Assembly: GCF_033097525.1 (NCBI RefSeq)
Contig: NZ_CP109907.1
Coordinates: 3,906,001 to 3,970,000, forward strand
Length of the DNA stretch: 64,000 bases
Reading direction: 5' to 3'
Source of the DNA: Sphingobacterium sp. UGAL515B_05
Lineage (GTDB): Bacteria; Bacteroidota; Bacteroidia; Sphingobacteriales; Sphingobacteriaceae
Shown here: one piece after another, positions 54,486 to 62,817 of the stretch
Position numbering within the stretch: the first letter of the stretch is position 1
Layout: each line of letters begins with the position of its first letter
Program-made: the position numbers and the translations under genes
Notes under the pieces: generated by a model
What the model was told of the DNA's origin: nothing
Databases searched by the model: none
What the model saw: the letters and a program-made list of their open reading frames with translations, nothing else

Positions 54486-55481
54486 ATGAAATATCTTTTC
54501 CTGTTGTTACTAAGCATTTGTTTTTTGTCCAGCTGTGACAAAGAAGAGGCTGACTTTGACTCCATGGAGATCGATGGTGGAGCTACAGCGAAAAGATATC
54601 AATTTGTAGGACGTTCCGTCGGATTTTCGGTTAGTCAGATCTACGTGGATGGTACTACAGACAAGAACTTCTATTTGGGGACAGTTTGGGGATTAAAAGA
54701 TACCACTCCCCAGCTAAAACTAGCCTCTCTTCGCAATCATTTTAAACCTTTCAAAACCGCAATTTCATCTACACAGCCAACATTAGCTGCTATTCGTACC
54801 ATTCCTGGATTTGATGCTGTTCGAGTTTTTGCGAAGAAAAGCAAGGGCGAACCGGCTGTTTTGGAGCAGTCGTCAGTAGGGGCATTTTTCGATTATAGGG
54901 CGATACGTTACCATCTTAATAATAGCCCCGACGTAGATAGTGTCTTGAAATTGGTCCGTCACCAGGATTCCACCACGATAAAAAGAGCAAATAGCCTGCT
55001 GTTGCGTCGCGAACATATTACTTTTAGTCTCCATGTAGACCAAGCGGATTATGCAAAGGCTTTTAACAAGGATGAACTTGGAAAGTTAAAAAAGACAGGA
55101 TATAATCCCTACTATGTTTCGTCAGTCAACTACGGTACACACTCGATCATGATGGGAGAAAGTGATTTTCCACGTGGTGATCTTAAAATTGTATTGGAAA
55201 AATTGCTGTACAATCAATTTCTGACGAAAACCGACGAAACGGTATTAAAAGGATCCGACGTATTGGTTTATCTGCGTGGCGGACGTCAAACAAGTTTTAT
55301 TAGACGTGCGACAGGTTTAGACGCAATTAAAAAACTTGTGGCTGATTATAAAAATGAACTGGAACTGCAACAAAATAGCTTTGATTACCCCGTTAGCTAT
55401 AGCTTAAGAGGTCTCGATTCCTATGGGCATCTGAAATTCTGGTACTCTTATGATTTTCTCGTTCGTGAGGAGAAGGAATGA
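54486..55481 (+). CDS. Lipoprotein resembling the pore-forming part of cholesterol-dependent cytolysins, without domain 4
   Basis: A 331-residue lipoprotein with lipobox LSSC and Cys17. From about residue 165 on it follows the order of landmarks of the thiol-activated cytolysin fold: FSLHVDQADYAKAFNKDEL, then YYVSSVNYGTHSIMMGESD (residues 210-228; cytolysins read VSNVAYGRTIYVKLET), LKIVLEKLL, VLVYLRGGRQ with the Gly265-Gly266 pair, and FDYPVSYSL (299-307; cytolysins have YPISYTS). The chain ends soon after, where the membrane-binding domain 4 with its Trp-rich loop would begin. This was recognised by eye from remembered cytolysin sequences, so homology needs a profile search. It is the third gene of the PadR operon. 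A pore-forming, scaffold or decoy role is speculative. Confidence 0.6.
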   Translation: MKYLFLLLLSICFLSSCDKEEADFDSMEIDGGATAKRYQFVGRSVGFSVSQIYVDGTTDKNFYLGTVWGLKDTTPQLKLASLRNHFKPFKTAISSTQPTLAAIRTIPGFDAVRVFAKKSKGEPAVLEQSSVGAFFDYRAIRYHLNNSPDVDSVLKLVRHQDSTTIKRANSLLLRREHITFSLHVDQADYAKAFNKDELGKLKKTGYNPYYVSSVNYGTHSIMMGESDFPRGDLKIVLEKLLYNQFLTKTDETVLKGSDVLVYLRGGRQTSFIRRATGLDAIKKLVADYKNELELQQNSFDYPVSYSLRGLDSYGHLKFWYSYDFLVREEKE

Positions 55482-55647
55482 TTTTTAATTAAGTGTATAG
55501 ATAATTAAAGGTTTTTTTTACATTTGGGCTATTGTCGCAAACGGCATTATAGCGTTGTTTTTGTCTATCTATTTTGAACAAGGCATAACCATTAGCCTTT
55601 TTGCCTAAATACCATTATTAGCTATAAACAATTATTAAAGAAGAACT

Positions 55648-56310
55648 ATGGAAGAAACAATTAAGACATTGATCTACGTTCACGCATTTTTTGGTGGGGT
55701 AGGTTTGATTACTGGCCTGATGAGTGTGGCAATAAAGAAGGGGGGAGCGGGGCATAAAAAAATGGGGATCATATTTTCCTATGCGATGGTGATTAGTTCT
55801 TTAATTTCTCTCGTAATTGCGAGGATGCCGGGCCACGAGAACATATTTTTATTTTTGATCGGTATTTTTACTATCTACCTCATTCTGGCGGGTAACCGTG
55901 CTTTGACTTTGCGCAGTAAGATTAAAGAACAGGCCGATTGGAAAGACAAACTGATTTCCGGCACAATGCTTCTTGTATCGGCCGGTATGTTATGTCTTGG
56001 TCTAATTGGATTGGTACAACAAGTAGGCAATTCGATTTTATATGTTTTTTTTGGTGGTTTTGGTGCATTTATGAGTATTCGGGATTTTCAGTTATTCAAA
56101 AGTTTCAAAGAAAAGAAAAATGCCTGGCTGGTGAGTCACCTAGGTCGTATGGTAGGCGCTTTGATTGCATCAGTCACTGCGTTTTTAGTTGCAGGCATTC
56201 AGCTTGGTTCCACGCTCGTTTGGGTTATGCCAACGATATTAGGTACCTTATATATTATTTATACCAGTCGAACTTTGAACGGAGGAACGCAAGTTGCTAC
56301 AGAAAAATAG
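55648..56310 (+). CDS. Multi-pass membrane protein, DUF2306-like
   Basis: A 220-residue inner-membrane protein with six to seven hydrophobic helices (IYVHAFFGGVGLITGLMSV, MVISSLISLVIA, GTMLLVSAGMLCLGLIGLV and others). Histidines at the first helix (YVHAF), in GAGHKKMG and in VSHLGRMVGALIASVTAFLV recall the DUF2306 family, in which they may bind haem or a metal. Function is not known. It is a single gene converging with the alpha/beta hydrolase on a shared hairpin. Confidence 0.65.
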   Translation: MEETIKTLIYVHAFFGGVGLITGLMSVAIKKGGAGHKKMGIIFSYAMVISSLISLVIARMPGHENIFLFLIGIFTIYLILAGNRALTLRSKIKEQADWKDKLISGTMLLVSAGMLCLGLIGLVQQVGNSILYVFFGGFGAFMSIRDFQLFKSFKEKKNAWLVSHLGRMVGALIASVTAFLVAGIQLGSTLVWVMPTILGTLYIIYTSRTLNGGTQVATEK

Positions 56311-56325
56311 AATTACTATAAAACT

Positions 56326-56370
56326 AAAGGGGTTTCCATACAATATTATATGGAAACCCCTTTCGTTTTA
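56326..56370. terminator. 15-bp hairpin terminator between convergent genes
   Basis: AAAGGGGTTTCCATA (56326-56340) pairs perfectly with 56349-56363, with an 8-base loop; TTTCGTTTTA follows on the + strand. It lies 15 bases after the DUF2306-like gene and 30 bases beyond the stop of the SusD relic on the other strand. Confidence 0.8.
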
Positions 56371-56392
56371 TACGTTGTTAAAACGAAGCGGA

Positions 56393-56479
56393 TTACCAGC
56401 CTGGATTTTGTTTCAGTTTGGGATTCAAAGTTAATCGGCTCGTTGGGATTGGAAGTAAATAATCCTGTTTTTGATCCAA
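56393..56479 (-). pseudogene. Relic of a SusD/RagB C-terminus
   Basis: Read on the - strand from 56479 to the stop at 56393-56395, the translation is LDQKQDYLLPIP followed by TSRLTLNPKLKQNPGW and stop. This is the standard ending of SusD proteins (YLLPIP, then LNPxLxQNPG and an aromatic residue), as in the two SusD genes of this window. Only about 28 codons remain; upstream the frame loses any resemblance. Bases 56431-56479 also encode the last residues of the alpha/beta hydrolase in a different frame, so the hydrolase gene appears to have been joined to the relic and to have borrowed its stop codon. Confidence 0.75.
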
Positions 56480-57381
56480 TCCAACGCAATAGCACTTGGT
56501 TCTGCGGATGCTGAAAGGCTTGTGTTGTGCCCTAGTAAAGGAAATAGACAATACTCAAACGGTTTTCCTTGAACTTTTAGTGCATTTAGATTTCCTATAG
56601 ATAATCCTACAGGTATTTGGATATCTCTGGATCCAAAAAGCCAGAGACCGGGCGTTGATATCGTTTTGAGCGATGTTATCGGATCGGTATTTGTAAACTG
56701 ATAACGATCTGGATCATTCTCGATGTGTTGACGAGCCTCGGATTCCGTATGTTTATCCCAAAAATCATTTCTTCCATTGGTGAAGAACTGGAATCGGAGT
56801 TGTTCTCGTGCAGGGATAACAGCACCACTATACATTACAAAAAAGTCGACCAACGGATTTTGCTGAGTCGCCAAGGGAATGATCCAACCCGCCTGGCTAA
56901 ATCCCAGTAATCCCATTGGAATGTTCGGATTTTCCAGTTGCTGATGGAATACTTGTACCGCTGCTCGTGCATCTTTGGCGAGTAGATTGAGATTAGCGGA
57001 ATCGATATTATTGGTACCGACTTCAGGACCAGCATAAGTTCCCTCAGATTTTCCCGCTCCGCGCTTGTCATATGTAAATACAGCAATGCCATTTTTCGCT
57101 AAAAATGAGGCAAATTCCATCATCCTGGCTTCTTTTCCTGAGCCATGCACGAGGACAATGGCTGCGTGAGCTTTACGGGGTTGTAGCATTGAACCGGACA
57201 ACTTAATCCCCTCACTTTTGAATACGATATCCTTTGTTGACCAGTCTGACGATTGTGCATGTACGCGATCTGAAGCGAGTATAAAAACAATAGCGAGAAA
57301 TGAGAACAGGGTATGACGTGTGATACGCAGCAAGGTTGTAGAGTCTTCTACGAAATAGTTTAATGAATGGATTTTGGGCAT
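56431..57381 (-). CDS. Exported alpha/beta hydrolase
   Basis: A 316-residue serine hydrolase. The first ATG of the frame is at 57381; upstream only a TTG is available. A hydrophobic segment near residues 25-43 ending in VHAQ suggests a signal peptide with a long front. The oxyanion phrase is LVHGSGKEARMMEF (HGSG at 79-82), the nucleophile is Ser162 in LLGFSQAGW, and the acid and His are probably in LFGSRDIQIP and LFPLLGHNTSL. The substrate is unknown; peptidase- or esterase-like activity is possible. The last 15 or so codons run through the SusD relic in another frame, so the C-terminus may be non-native. Confidence 0.82.
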   Translation of the reverse strand: MPKIHSLNYFVEDSTTLLRITRHTLFSFLAIVFILASDRVHAQSSDWSTKDIVFKSEGIKLSGSMLQPRKAHAAIVLVHGSGKEARMMEFASFLAKNGIAVFTYDKRGAGKSEGTYAGPEVGTNNIDSANLNLLAKDARAAVQVFHQQLENPNIPMGLLGFSQAGWIIPLATQQNPLVDFFVMYSGAVIPAREQLRFQFFTNGRNDFWDKHTESEARQHIENDPDRYQFTNTDPITSLKTISTPGLWLFGSRDIQIPVGLSIGNLNALKVQGKPFEYCLFPLLGHNTSLSASAEPSAIALDWIKNRIIYFQSQRAD

Positions 57382-57506
57382 AATGAGTTCGATGATAAAT
57401 TTATTTTTATCGAATTTACCCACTGGCTTGATCAATGGCTTCTATTTTTCGGCGGATTGTCGGTTTAACTCGGTAAACAGACTTGTTTTTGCCGTAAGCA
57501 CTTTGA

Positions 57507-58133
57507 CTAAAATAATAACAATGCGAAGACAATGGCCACAAGGATAAAAATAGGGGTAAGTAAGGTTAGAATAGCTTTCGGGATGCTGAAATTATTAACC
57601 GTGGCAATACCAACGACAAGGAATACGACCATATTGATTCCAGCTAAAGCATTTACTAGTCTTATTAACCATTTGAAGATAGTCTGAACAGGATTAATAT
57701 CGATTTGCCAAAATGAATTTGTAAAGAATGGGAGACCATAAAGAATCGCACCAATAACGTAGAATAGTAAAGAAAAAACAGCGGGAAGAGAAGAATAGGA
57801 AATGACACGGAGGGTATCGGCCGCGGGCGCTTCTCCTTTAAAAAACTTGCCAACAGCTGAAAGAATATACGCTCCAATAATATAAAAGAGGACTGTCAAT
57901 CCAGATCCTAAAGTTATGATCTGAAAAAACAATCCTGACCAGCTTTCTATTGTTGTTTTTGTACTTGATATTCTTCCCAACTGACTGACGAGTGCAGCGA
58001 TATAGAGCAAATGCCAGGCATATTTACCATAGTAGTTTTCCTGCGTAAATTTAAAAAACCAGGTCGTTCGTGTATACAGGTTTTTAATGATAAACTTTAA
58101 ATCATTACTAGTTTCAAATGGGTCTGAATTCAT
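57507..58133 (-). CDS. YIP1-family membrane protein
   Basis: A 208-residue inner-membrane protein with a short cytosolic front (NDLKFIIKNLYTRTTWFFKF) and five hydrophobic helices (IITLGSGLTVLFYIIGAYIL, YSSLPAVFSLLFYVIGAILYG, LVNALAGINMVVFLVVGI). The RVISYSSLPAVFSLL phrase is characteristic of the Yip1 domain. The role in bacteria is not known. It lies alone and is divergent from the phosphate transporter gene. Confidence 0.72.
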   Translation of the reverse strand: MNSDPFETSNDLKFIIKNLYTRTTWFFKFTQENYYGKYAWHLLYIAALVSQLGRISSTKTTIESWSGLFFQIITLGSGLTVLFYIIGAYILSAVGKFFKGEAPAADTLRVISYSSLPAVFSLLFYVIGAILYGLPFFTNSFWQIDINPVQTIFKWLIRLVNALAGINMVVFLVVGIATVNNFSIPKAILTLLTPIFILVAIVFALLLF

Positions 58134-58461
58134 GGTTAAATGGTCTGCTTTTATTCGTATAGTTAAATATAAACATTTGTATTTATCTTTAGCGTTTTTG
58201 ATAATCCTTTTTATTTTTTTTTAAAGTAATTAGGGGGACCATCTAGGAGGTATATGGCCTATTATTATTTTTCAACTGTATGAACAACCTTCGTTAACAG
58301 TGTTTTAAGTTTTTCTTTCCTGCGGTATAAGGTAATGTTTCCTTCACCCAAAGTTAACATGTGAAAATTACTTTTGAGCTGAATGAAACGCTTGTTCTTC
58401 CAGTAGTTGTCCTTAAGGATAGCTCAGGAAAGGACAACCATAAATTTTATGAAAGAATAAT
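58134..58461. other. Divergent intergenic region between the YIP1-like and phosphate transporter genes
   Basis: About 330 bases that must hold promoters for both neighbours; no open reading frame of note. A perfect 9-bp inverted repeat lies close to the transporter start (58406-58438). I find no clear match to the -33/-7 consensus. Confidence 0.5.
58406..58438. promoter_or_regulatory. Inverted repeat just before the phosphate transporter gene
   Basis: GTTGTCCTT (58406-58414) and AAGGACAAC (58430-58438) are perfect complements separated by 15 bases, 23 bases before the start codon. It could be a leader hairpin or a dimer binding site. Confidence 0.45.
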
Positions 58462-59880
58462 ATGCAAATTTTCTGCAACATGATTCCCCTTTTGGGTGAA
58501 ACCGATCTAAGTACTGGACTTCTTATTGTCTTTGCTCTTTGTATACTTGCTGTCGTCGCGTTTGAATTTGTAAATGGCTTTCACGATACGGCAAATGCTG
58601 TTGCAACGGTGATTTATACAAAAGCACTTAAACCCATTGTTGCAATCCCTTGGTCTGGTCTTTGGAATTTTCTAGGTGTTTTTGCTGGAGGGATAGCTGT
58701 AGCCATGGGAATTTTAAAATTGGTGCCTTTGGATACCTTGATGGTACTACCGGTTTCTGTAGGTGCTTGTCTGGTACTTTCCGTACTGTTGGCTGCTATT
58801 ATATGGAATTTGGGGACTTGGTATTTCGGTATTCCCTGTTCGAGTTCGCACACCCTGATTGGTGCTCTTATCGGGGCTGGTATTGGCTTTACCTGGTATT
58901 ATGGTGGAAGTGGCGTCAATTGGCATAAAGCAGAAGAAATTGGTCTTTCGTTGATTTTATCGCCCTTGATTGGATTTGGTCTAGCGGTGTTATTGATGTT
59001 GTTTTTAAAGCATGTCGTCCGTTATAAAGCACTTTTTCACATTCCACAAGGCGAGGATGACAGACCTCCATTTTTAGTACGTGGTATTTTGATACTAACC
59101 TGTACATTGGTCAGTTTTTTTCACGGGAGCAACGATGGTCAAAAAGGAGTGGGGTTATTTATGTTAATCCTAATTGCATTTCTGCCTGCCCGTTTTGCAA
59201 TAAATCACACCATTCCAGATGCAGCAGTCATAAAAACGCTCGACCAAACGGAAATCGTATTGCAGACAATTGCATCAACTAATGTGGCTGAGAGAACAAT
59301 GTTTGTGCAAGTCAATCAGGAGATTGAGCAAGTCAAGTTGCATTTGATGGATAAAAGTGTAACGGATAAAGCCGGGACTTTTAAATTCAGAAAAGAGGTT
59401 GAAGGTTTAGTTAAATCCATTGCTACATTAGAGAGCAATAAACAGATCGATATCAATCCTGAAAATCGATTGGAGCTCAACCGTAAGCTTGGCGAATTGA
59501 AAAGTCTTACCGACTTTGCACCAATATGGGTCATCTTGACTATTTCAGTTGCTTTAGGCTTAGGAACAATGATCGGTTGGAAACGTATTGTAGTAACGAT
59601 TGGTGAAAAAATAGGAAATGAACATTTGAGTTATGCTCAAGGAGCCTCAAGCGAGATTGTTGCTGCTTCGACAATTGGTATCAGTACTGTATTGGGTTTG
59701 CCCGTTAGTACAACGCACGTGCTTTCAAGTGGTATTGCCGGTTCAATGGTCGCTTCTGGAGGAAAGAGCAATCTGAATAAAGGGACACTCAAAAGTATCG
59801 GTCTGGCCTGGGTACTTACTTTACCCGTGTCAATTGGCTTGGCATTAGTACTATTTGTATTCTTCCATCTTTTTATTTAG
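58462..59880 (+). CDS. PiT-family inorganic phosphate transporter
   Basis: A 472-residue inner-membrane symporter. Both inverted halves carry the signatures: VAFEFVNGFHDTANAVATVI near residues 31-50 and VSFFHGSNDGQKGVGLFML near 216-235, and the repeat phrases GIPCSSSHTLIGALIGAG and GLPVSTTHVLSSGIAGSMVA. A hydrophilic central loop (about 255-350, ending QIDINPENRLELNRKLGELK) is longer than in E. coli PitA and is usual for the Bacteroidota type. It imports phosphate with protons or sodium. No PhoU-like DUF47 gene, a common partner, is next to it. Start at 58462 or, less likely, the ATG at 58480. Confidence 0.93.
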   Translation: MQIFCNMIPLLGETDLSTGLLIVFALCILAVVAFEFVNGFHDTANAVATVIYTKALKPIVAIPWSGLWNFLGVFAGGIAVAMGILKLVPLDTLMVLPVSVGACLVLSVLLAAIIWNLGTWYFGIPCSSSHTLIGALIGAGIGFTWYYGGSGVNWHKAEEIGLSLILSPLIGFGLAVLLMLFLKHVVRYKALFHIPQGEDDRPPFLVRGILILTCTLVSFFHGSNDGQKGVGLFMLILIAFLPARFAINHTIPDAAVIKTLDQTEIVLQTIASTNVAERTMFVQVNQEIEQVKLHLMDKSVTDKAGTFKFRKEVEGLVKSIATLESNKQIDINPENRLELNRKLGELKSLTDFAPIWVILTISVALGLGTMIGWKRIVVTIGEKIGNEHLSYAQGASSEIVAASTIGISTVLGLPVSTTHVLSSGIAGSMVASGGKSNLNKGTLKSIGLAWVLTLPVSIGLALVLFVFFHLFI

Positions 59881-59961
59881 TTGATTGTTATCTGAATGTT
59901 TTTGTCATCCAATGCATGTGTACACATGGCTATTGACAGGTTAATATTAAAAACTTAAAAA

Positions 59962-60795
59962 ATGAAACAAATTCTTGTTGCCTCCGATTTTTCAATCAAT
60001 GCAAGTCATGCTTTGCGTTACGCCTTGTCTTTGGCTTCTCGTTTGAATATGGAAGTTGCTGTTGTACATGCCATACACCCGACAGAAGGGATCAACAACA
60101 GTACTTATAACGCGATCTTTATAGAAGATTATTACGCTAGAAAACGTGCTGCTTTGCAAGAATGGACCAATCAGGTTGTTCAGGAAAATAAATACAATGA
60201 CCTCAAAGTGCGAACCGTTGTGGAGGTTGGTTATCTGCGTAATGTGGTGACGAAGTATGTTGAATATACAGATGTTTCTTTTTTGGTCATGGGAATTACC
60301 GGTGCAACGGGTATTAAAGAAATTGTCGGTAGTAATGCGAGCATGGCTGTGACAAAATTGCGCATTCCGACCCTGATCGTACCACCTGACAGTAGTTTGT
60401 CGCCCATTCCTGTGATTACCTTGGCGACGGATTATAAAACAACTAAATTGTCTGTTCGCGATGTCAAAGCGCTCAATCGTATTTTAAAGCTTTCGGAGCC
60501 CAAGAAGTTGGAAATTCTACACGTCTCAGAAAGGGATTTGGACGAAAACCTGGTGCGTAATGGGGAGAAAAAAATGCGTCAGTTGCTTCCTAATGTAGCG
60601 ATTAACTTTAATTATGTGGATGAAGATGATACACGTCCATCGCATGCGATCATTGACTTTGTTGAAAACAATCAGACCGATATTCTGTGTTTGGTCAAAC
60701 GCAACCACAATATGATTTACCGTTTATTTGCAAGTAGTACGGTGAATGAAGTTTTGAACCGATCAGTTAAAGCGATTTTGGTTTTGCATGAATAA
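59962..60795 (+). CDS. Universal stress protein with two UspA domains
   Basis: A 277-residue cytosolic protein made of two tandem UspA folds. The first half opens with KQILVASDFSINASHALRYA and has LVMGITGATGIKEIVGSNAS, the ATP-binding G-2x-G-9x-G(S/T) type loop. The second half is more divergent, with ITLATDYKTTKLSVRDV and CLVKRNHNMIYRLFASSTVN. Such proteins sense or regulate energy stress. It follows the phosphate transporter by 81 bases and is ended by a good terminator, so they may share a transcript. Confidence 0.9.
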   Translation: MKQILVASDFSINASHALRYALSLASRLNMEVAVVHAIHPTEGINNSTYNAIFIEDYYARKRAALQEWTNQVVQENKYNDLKVRTVVEVGYLRNVVTKYVEYTDVSFLVMGITGATGIKEIVGSNASMAVTKLRIPTLIVPPDSSLSPIPVITLATDYKTTKLSVRDVKALNRILKLSEPKKLEILHVSERDLDENLVRNGEKKMRQLLPNVAINFNYVDEDDTRPSHAIIDFVENNQTDILCLVKRNHNMIYRLFASSTVNEVLNRSVKAILVLHE

Positions 60796-60826
60796 TCTGA
60801 ATGGAAACTTTTTTACGCTATATATC

Positions 60827-60858
60827 AAGCCGTTTTGGATTTTCCTAACGGCTTTTTT
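60827..60858 (+). terminator. Terminator after the universal stress protein gene
   Basis: AAGCCGTT/AACGGCTT stem with a 12-base loop and a six-T tract, 31 bases after the stop. Confidence 0.87.
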
Positions 60859-61046
60859 GTTGACTTTACCAATGCTGCAGAACGCGTTGGCGCGGAAAAT
60901 TCGAGTTGTCTGATCCGTCGTTTATACACGATTGGTACATGTAATGGGTTTACTTGAGGAGCAAGCCTCGGCACTGAGCTTTCGATTTTTTTTTGCATTC
61001 TTGGAATGAATTTGTTTAACTTGCAATGCGAATAGCAACGTAACCA

Positions 61047-61595
61047 ATGTATTTGAAACCTTTATCTCCTGAAAATAAGAAGAATATTGCCATTGATCGA
61101 GATGAAAGCTCCTTCAAGGCCTATTTCGTGGCTAATTATGGAGTTTTGAAAAGCAATGCTATTTCTTTTATCAAGGATAAACAGCTGGCCGAAGATGTAG
61201 TTTCTGAAGTCCTCTGGAAAATTTGGTATTTGGGGCCCGATCTGATGAACATCGCAAATGTCGAGGGCTATTTGCTTCGGGCGATTAAGAACAAATGCCT
61301 TAACCTTCTGCGCATTCGCCAGGTCATACTTACCGACGGAACGGAATATCAGGATACGTTGATCGATAAAAATACCCCGGAACAAATTTTAATATCCACA
61401 GAAAGCATACAACGTATTCAACGGGCTGTTGAAGGGCTCCCGCCCAAAACTAAGGAGGCTTTTAAACTGGTGAAAGAGGAAAGAAAAACGTATTTGGAAA
61501 CTGCGGAAATGATGGGGATATCCAAGAAAACGGTAGATAGACACATTCAAATTGCCTTAGAAAAGCTGTGGTCCTGTATTAAAGAAAAAAAATAA
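61047..61595 (+). CDS. ECF sigma factor of a FecR/TonB-receptor system
   Basis: A 182-residue sigma-70 family protein. Region 2 is seen in FKAYFVANYGVLKSNAISFI and LAEDVVSEVLWKIWYLG; region 4 is seen in GLPPKTKEAFKLVKEERKTY and ETAEMMGISKKTVDRHIQIA. It is followed by a FecR-type anti-sigma factor and an STN-containing SusC gene, the classic arrangement in which substrate binding at the outer membrane frees the sigma factor to switch on the locus. It probably activates the SusC operon that begins at 62818. Confidence 0.93.
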   Translation: MYLKPLSPENKKNIAIDRDESSFKAYFVANYGVLKSNAISFIKDKQLAEDVVSEVLWKIWYLGPDLMNIANVEGYLLRAIKNKCLNLLRIRQVILTDGTEYQDTLIDKNTPEQILISTESIQRIQRAVEGLPPKTKEAFKLVKEERKTYLETAEMMGISKKTVDRHIQIALEKLWSCIKEKK

Positions 61596-61649
61596 TTTTT
61601 CTATTGGGGGTTTTGGTTTCTTTTGGTGTCTCTACTCCAAATAGACCGA

Positions 61650-62708
61650 ATGCACATGTTTTCATCTGAAGAACAATACTTTTTATTTTTAGCGGCTAAG
61701 TTACTAGCGGGAGAACTCACAACGGAGGAGAGAATCGCGCTGGACGACTTGCTACGTGCCGACAAAAGTAAGCGGGAGTTATTGGCCTATTTAGAGCAGA
61801 AGCATGGGGAAGAAGATCTGGAAGCTGAAATAAGCTATGAAAAGTCAAGACCAATAGAACTTACTGCTGTCGAGGATGTAACCGCCCGTCCATTTATAGA
61901 TCGCCATAAAGTTAAGCTACTATCCATTGCGGCTAGCCTATTTATAGTTTTTGGCGTATTGTCCTTTTGGTTTATCAAAAATGATAAAAAGGTAGCTGAA
62001 GATACGGAATGGCAGACGATTGCTACCGGAAAGGGCGAGCGTAAATCGATCAAATTGAGCGATGGCTCGGAGGTATGGCTTAACAATGAAAGTGTATTGC
62101 GATTGAAGGCTGGATTTGGTAAAACTGATCGCGTATTGGAATTGGTTGGCGAAGGGTATTTTGCTATTGCCAAGAATCCCAATTTACCCTTGAAGATCAA
62201 AACTGCCTACGCGGAGGTACAGGTCTTAGGAACAAAATTTAACCTTCGTGCGCTTCCGGATGAGAACATGACGACGACCTCCCTGATCGAAGGGAAAGTA
62301 CGACTGAAGGTTATGGAAAATAAGCAGGAGAAGTTGTATGAACTCCTGCCGGGTAATAAGGTGTCTGTGATCAATCAACCTGTATCAACGAATGATCATC
62401 GGAGCAAGCATGTAGTCCTGCAACCAAAAGTGACCTTTGCAAAGCTTGATCTCGTTGATGCCGAAGTTACTGAAACACTTTGGATGAAAAATAGATTGGT
62501 TTTCAATGGCGAAGGTTTTGAAGTGGTTGCGAAGAAGATGGAGCGTTGGTTCGGTAAACCCATTGTCGTCGAAAATGAGCGGCTCGGAAAAGAGCCCATC
62601 ACCGGTATATTTGACGAAACAACCTGTGAAGAAGTCTTGAATGTCATCAAGCGCACAGGTACTAAACTAAATTATTATACCCAAAATGATACGCTTTATG
62701 TAAAGTAA
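61650..62708 (+). CDS. FecR-family anti-sigma factor
   Basis: The first ATG of the frame is at 61650 (another at 61656), giving about 352 residues. A cytosolic helical domain (about 1-85, LLAGELTTEERIALDDLL) is followed by one membrane helix (about 88-109, VKLLSIAASLFIVFGVLSFW), the periplasmic FecR domain (GKGERKSIKLSDGSEVWLNN, then ELVGEGYFAIAKNPNLPLKI) and a C-terminal STN-like DUF4974 domain (MERWFGKPIVVENE). It holds the sigma factor inactive until the SusC signalling domain contacts it. Confidence 0.93.
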   Translation: MHMFSSEEQYFLFLAAKLLAGELTTEERIALDDLLRADKSKRELLAYLEQKHGEEDLEAEISYEKSRPIELTAVEDVTARPFIDRHKVKLLSIAASLFIVFGVLSFWFIKNDKKVAEDTEWQTIATGKGERKSIKLSDGSEVWLNNESVLRLKAGFGKTDRVLELVGEGYFAIAKNPNLPLKIKTAYAEVQVLGTKFNLRALPDENMTTTSLIEGKVRLKVMENKQEKLYELLPGNKVSVINQPVSTNDHRSKHVVLQPKVTFAKLDLVDAEVTETLWMKNRLVFNGEGFEVVAKKMERWFGKPIVVENERLGKEPITGIFDETTCEEVLNVIKRTGTKLNYYTQNDTLYVK

Positions 62709-62712
62709 TATA

Positions 62713-62797
62713 AAAAAAGGGTATCCCTCATAGTGAGCAATACCCAATGTTTTAACCAATGGCATCGGACCCTAGGAAAGTAGGATGCCAATCGATT
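62713..62797. promoter_or_regulatory. Pair of small hairpins between the FecR and SusC genes
   Basis: A nested hairpin GGGTAT...ATACCC enclosing CTCA...TGAG, then a GGCATC...GATGCC repeat, lie in the 109-base gap before the SusC start. Neither has a T tract. They could be a leader structure or sigma-factor-dependent control region. Confidence 0.35.
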
Positions 62798-62817
62798 ATT
62801 TCTTAAATACCAAAATT

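Noticed and set aside
54486..55481. Reading the lipoprotein of the PadR operon as a full cytolysin toxin
   Set aside because: It lacks domain 4 and the Trp-rich undecapeptide, so a complete cholesterol-dependent toxin cannot be claimed.
52030..60858. Recurring AAGCCGT...ACGGCTT hairpins at 52030, 53101 and 60827 as a dispersed mobile repeat
   Set aside because: Only the terminator stems are alike; loops and flanks differ, which fits independent terminators with similar GC-rich stems.
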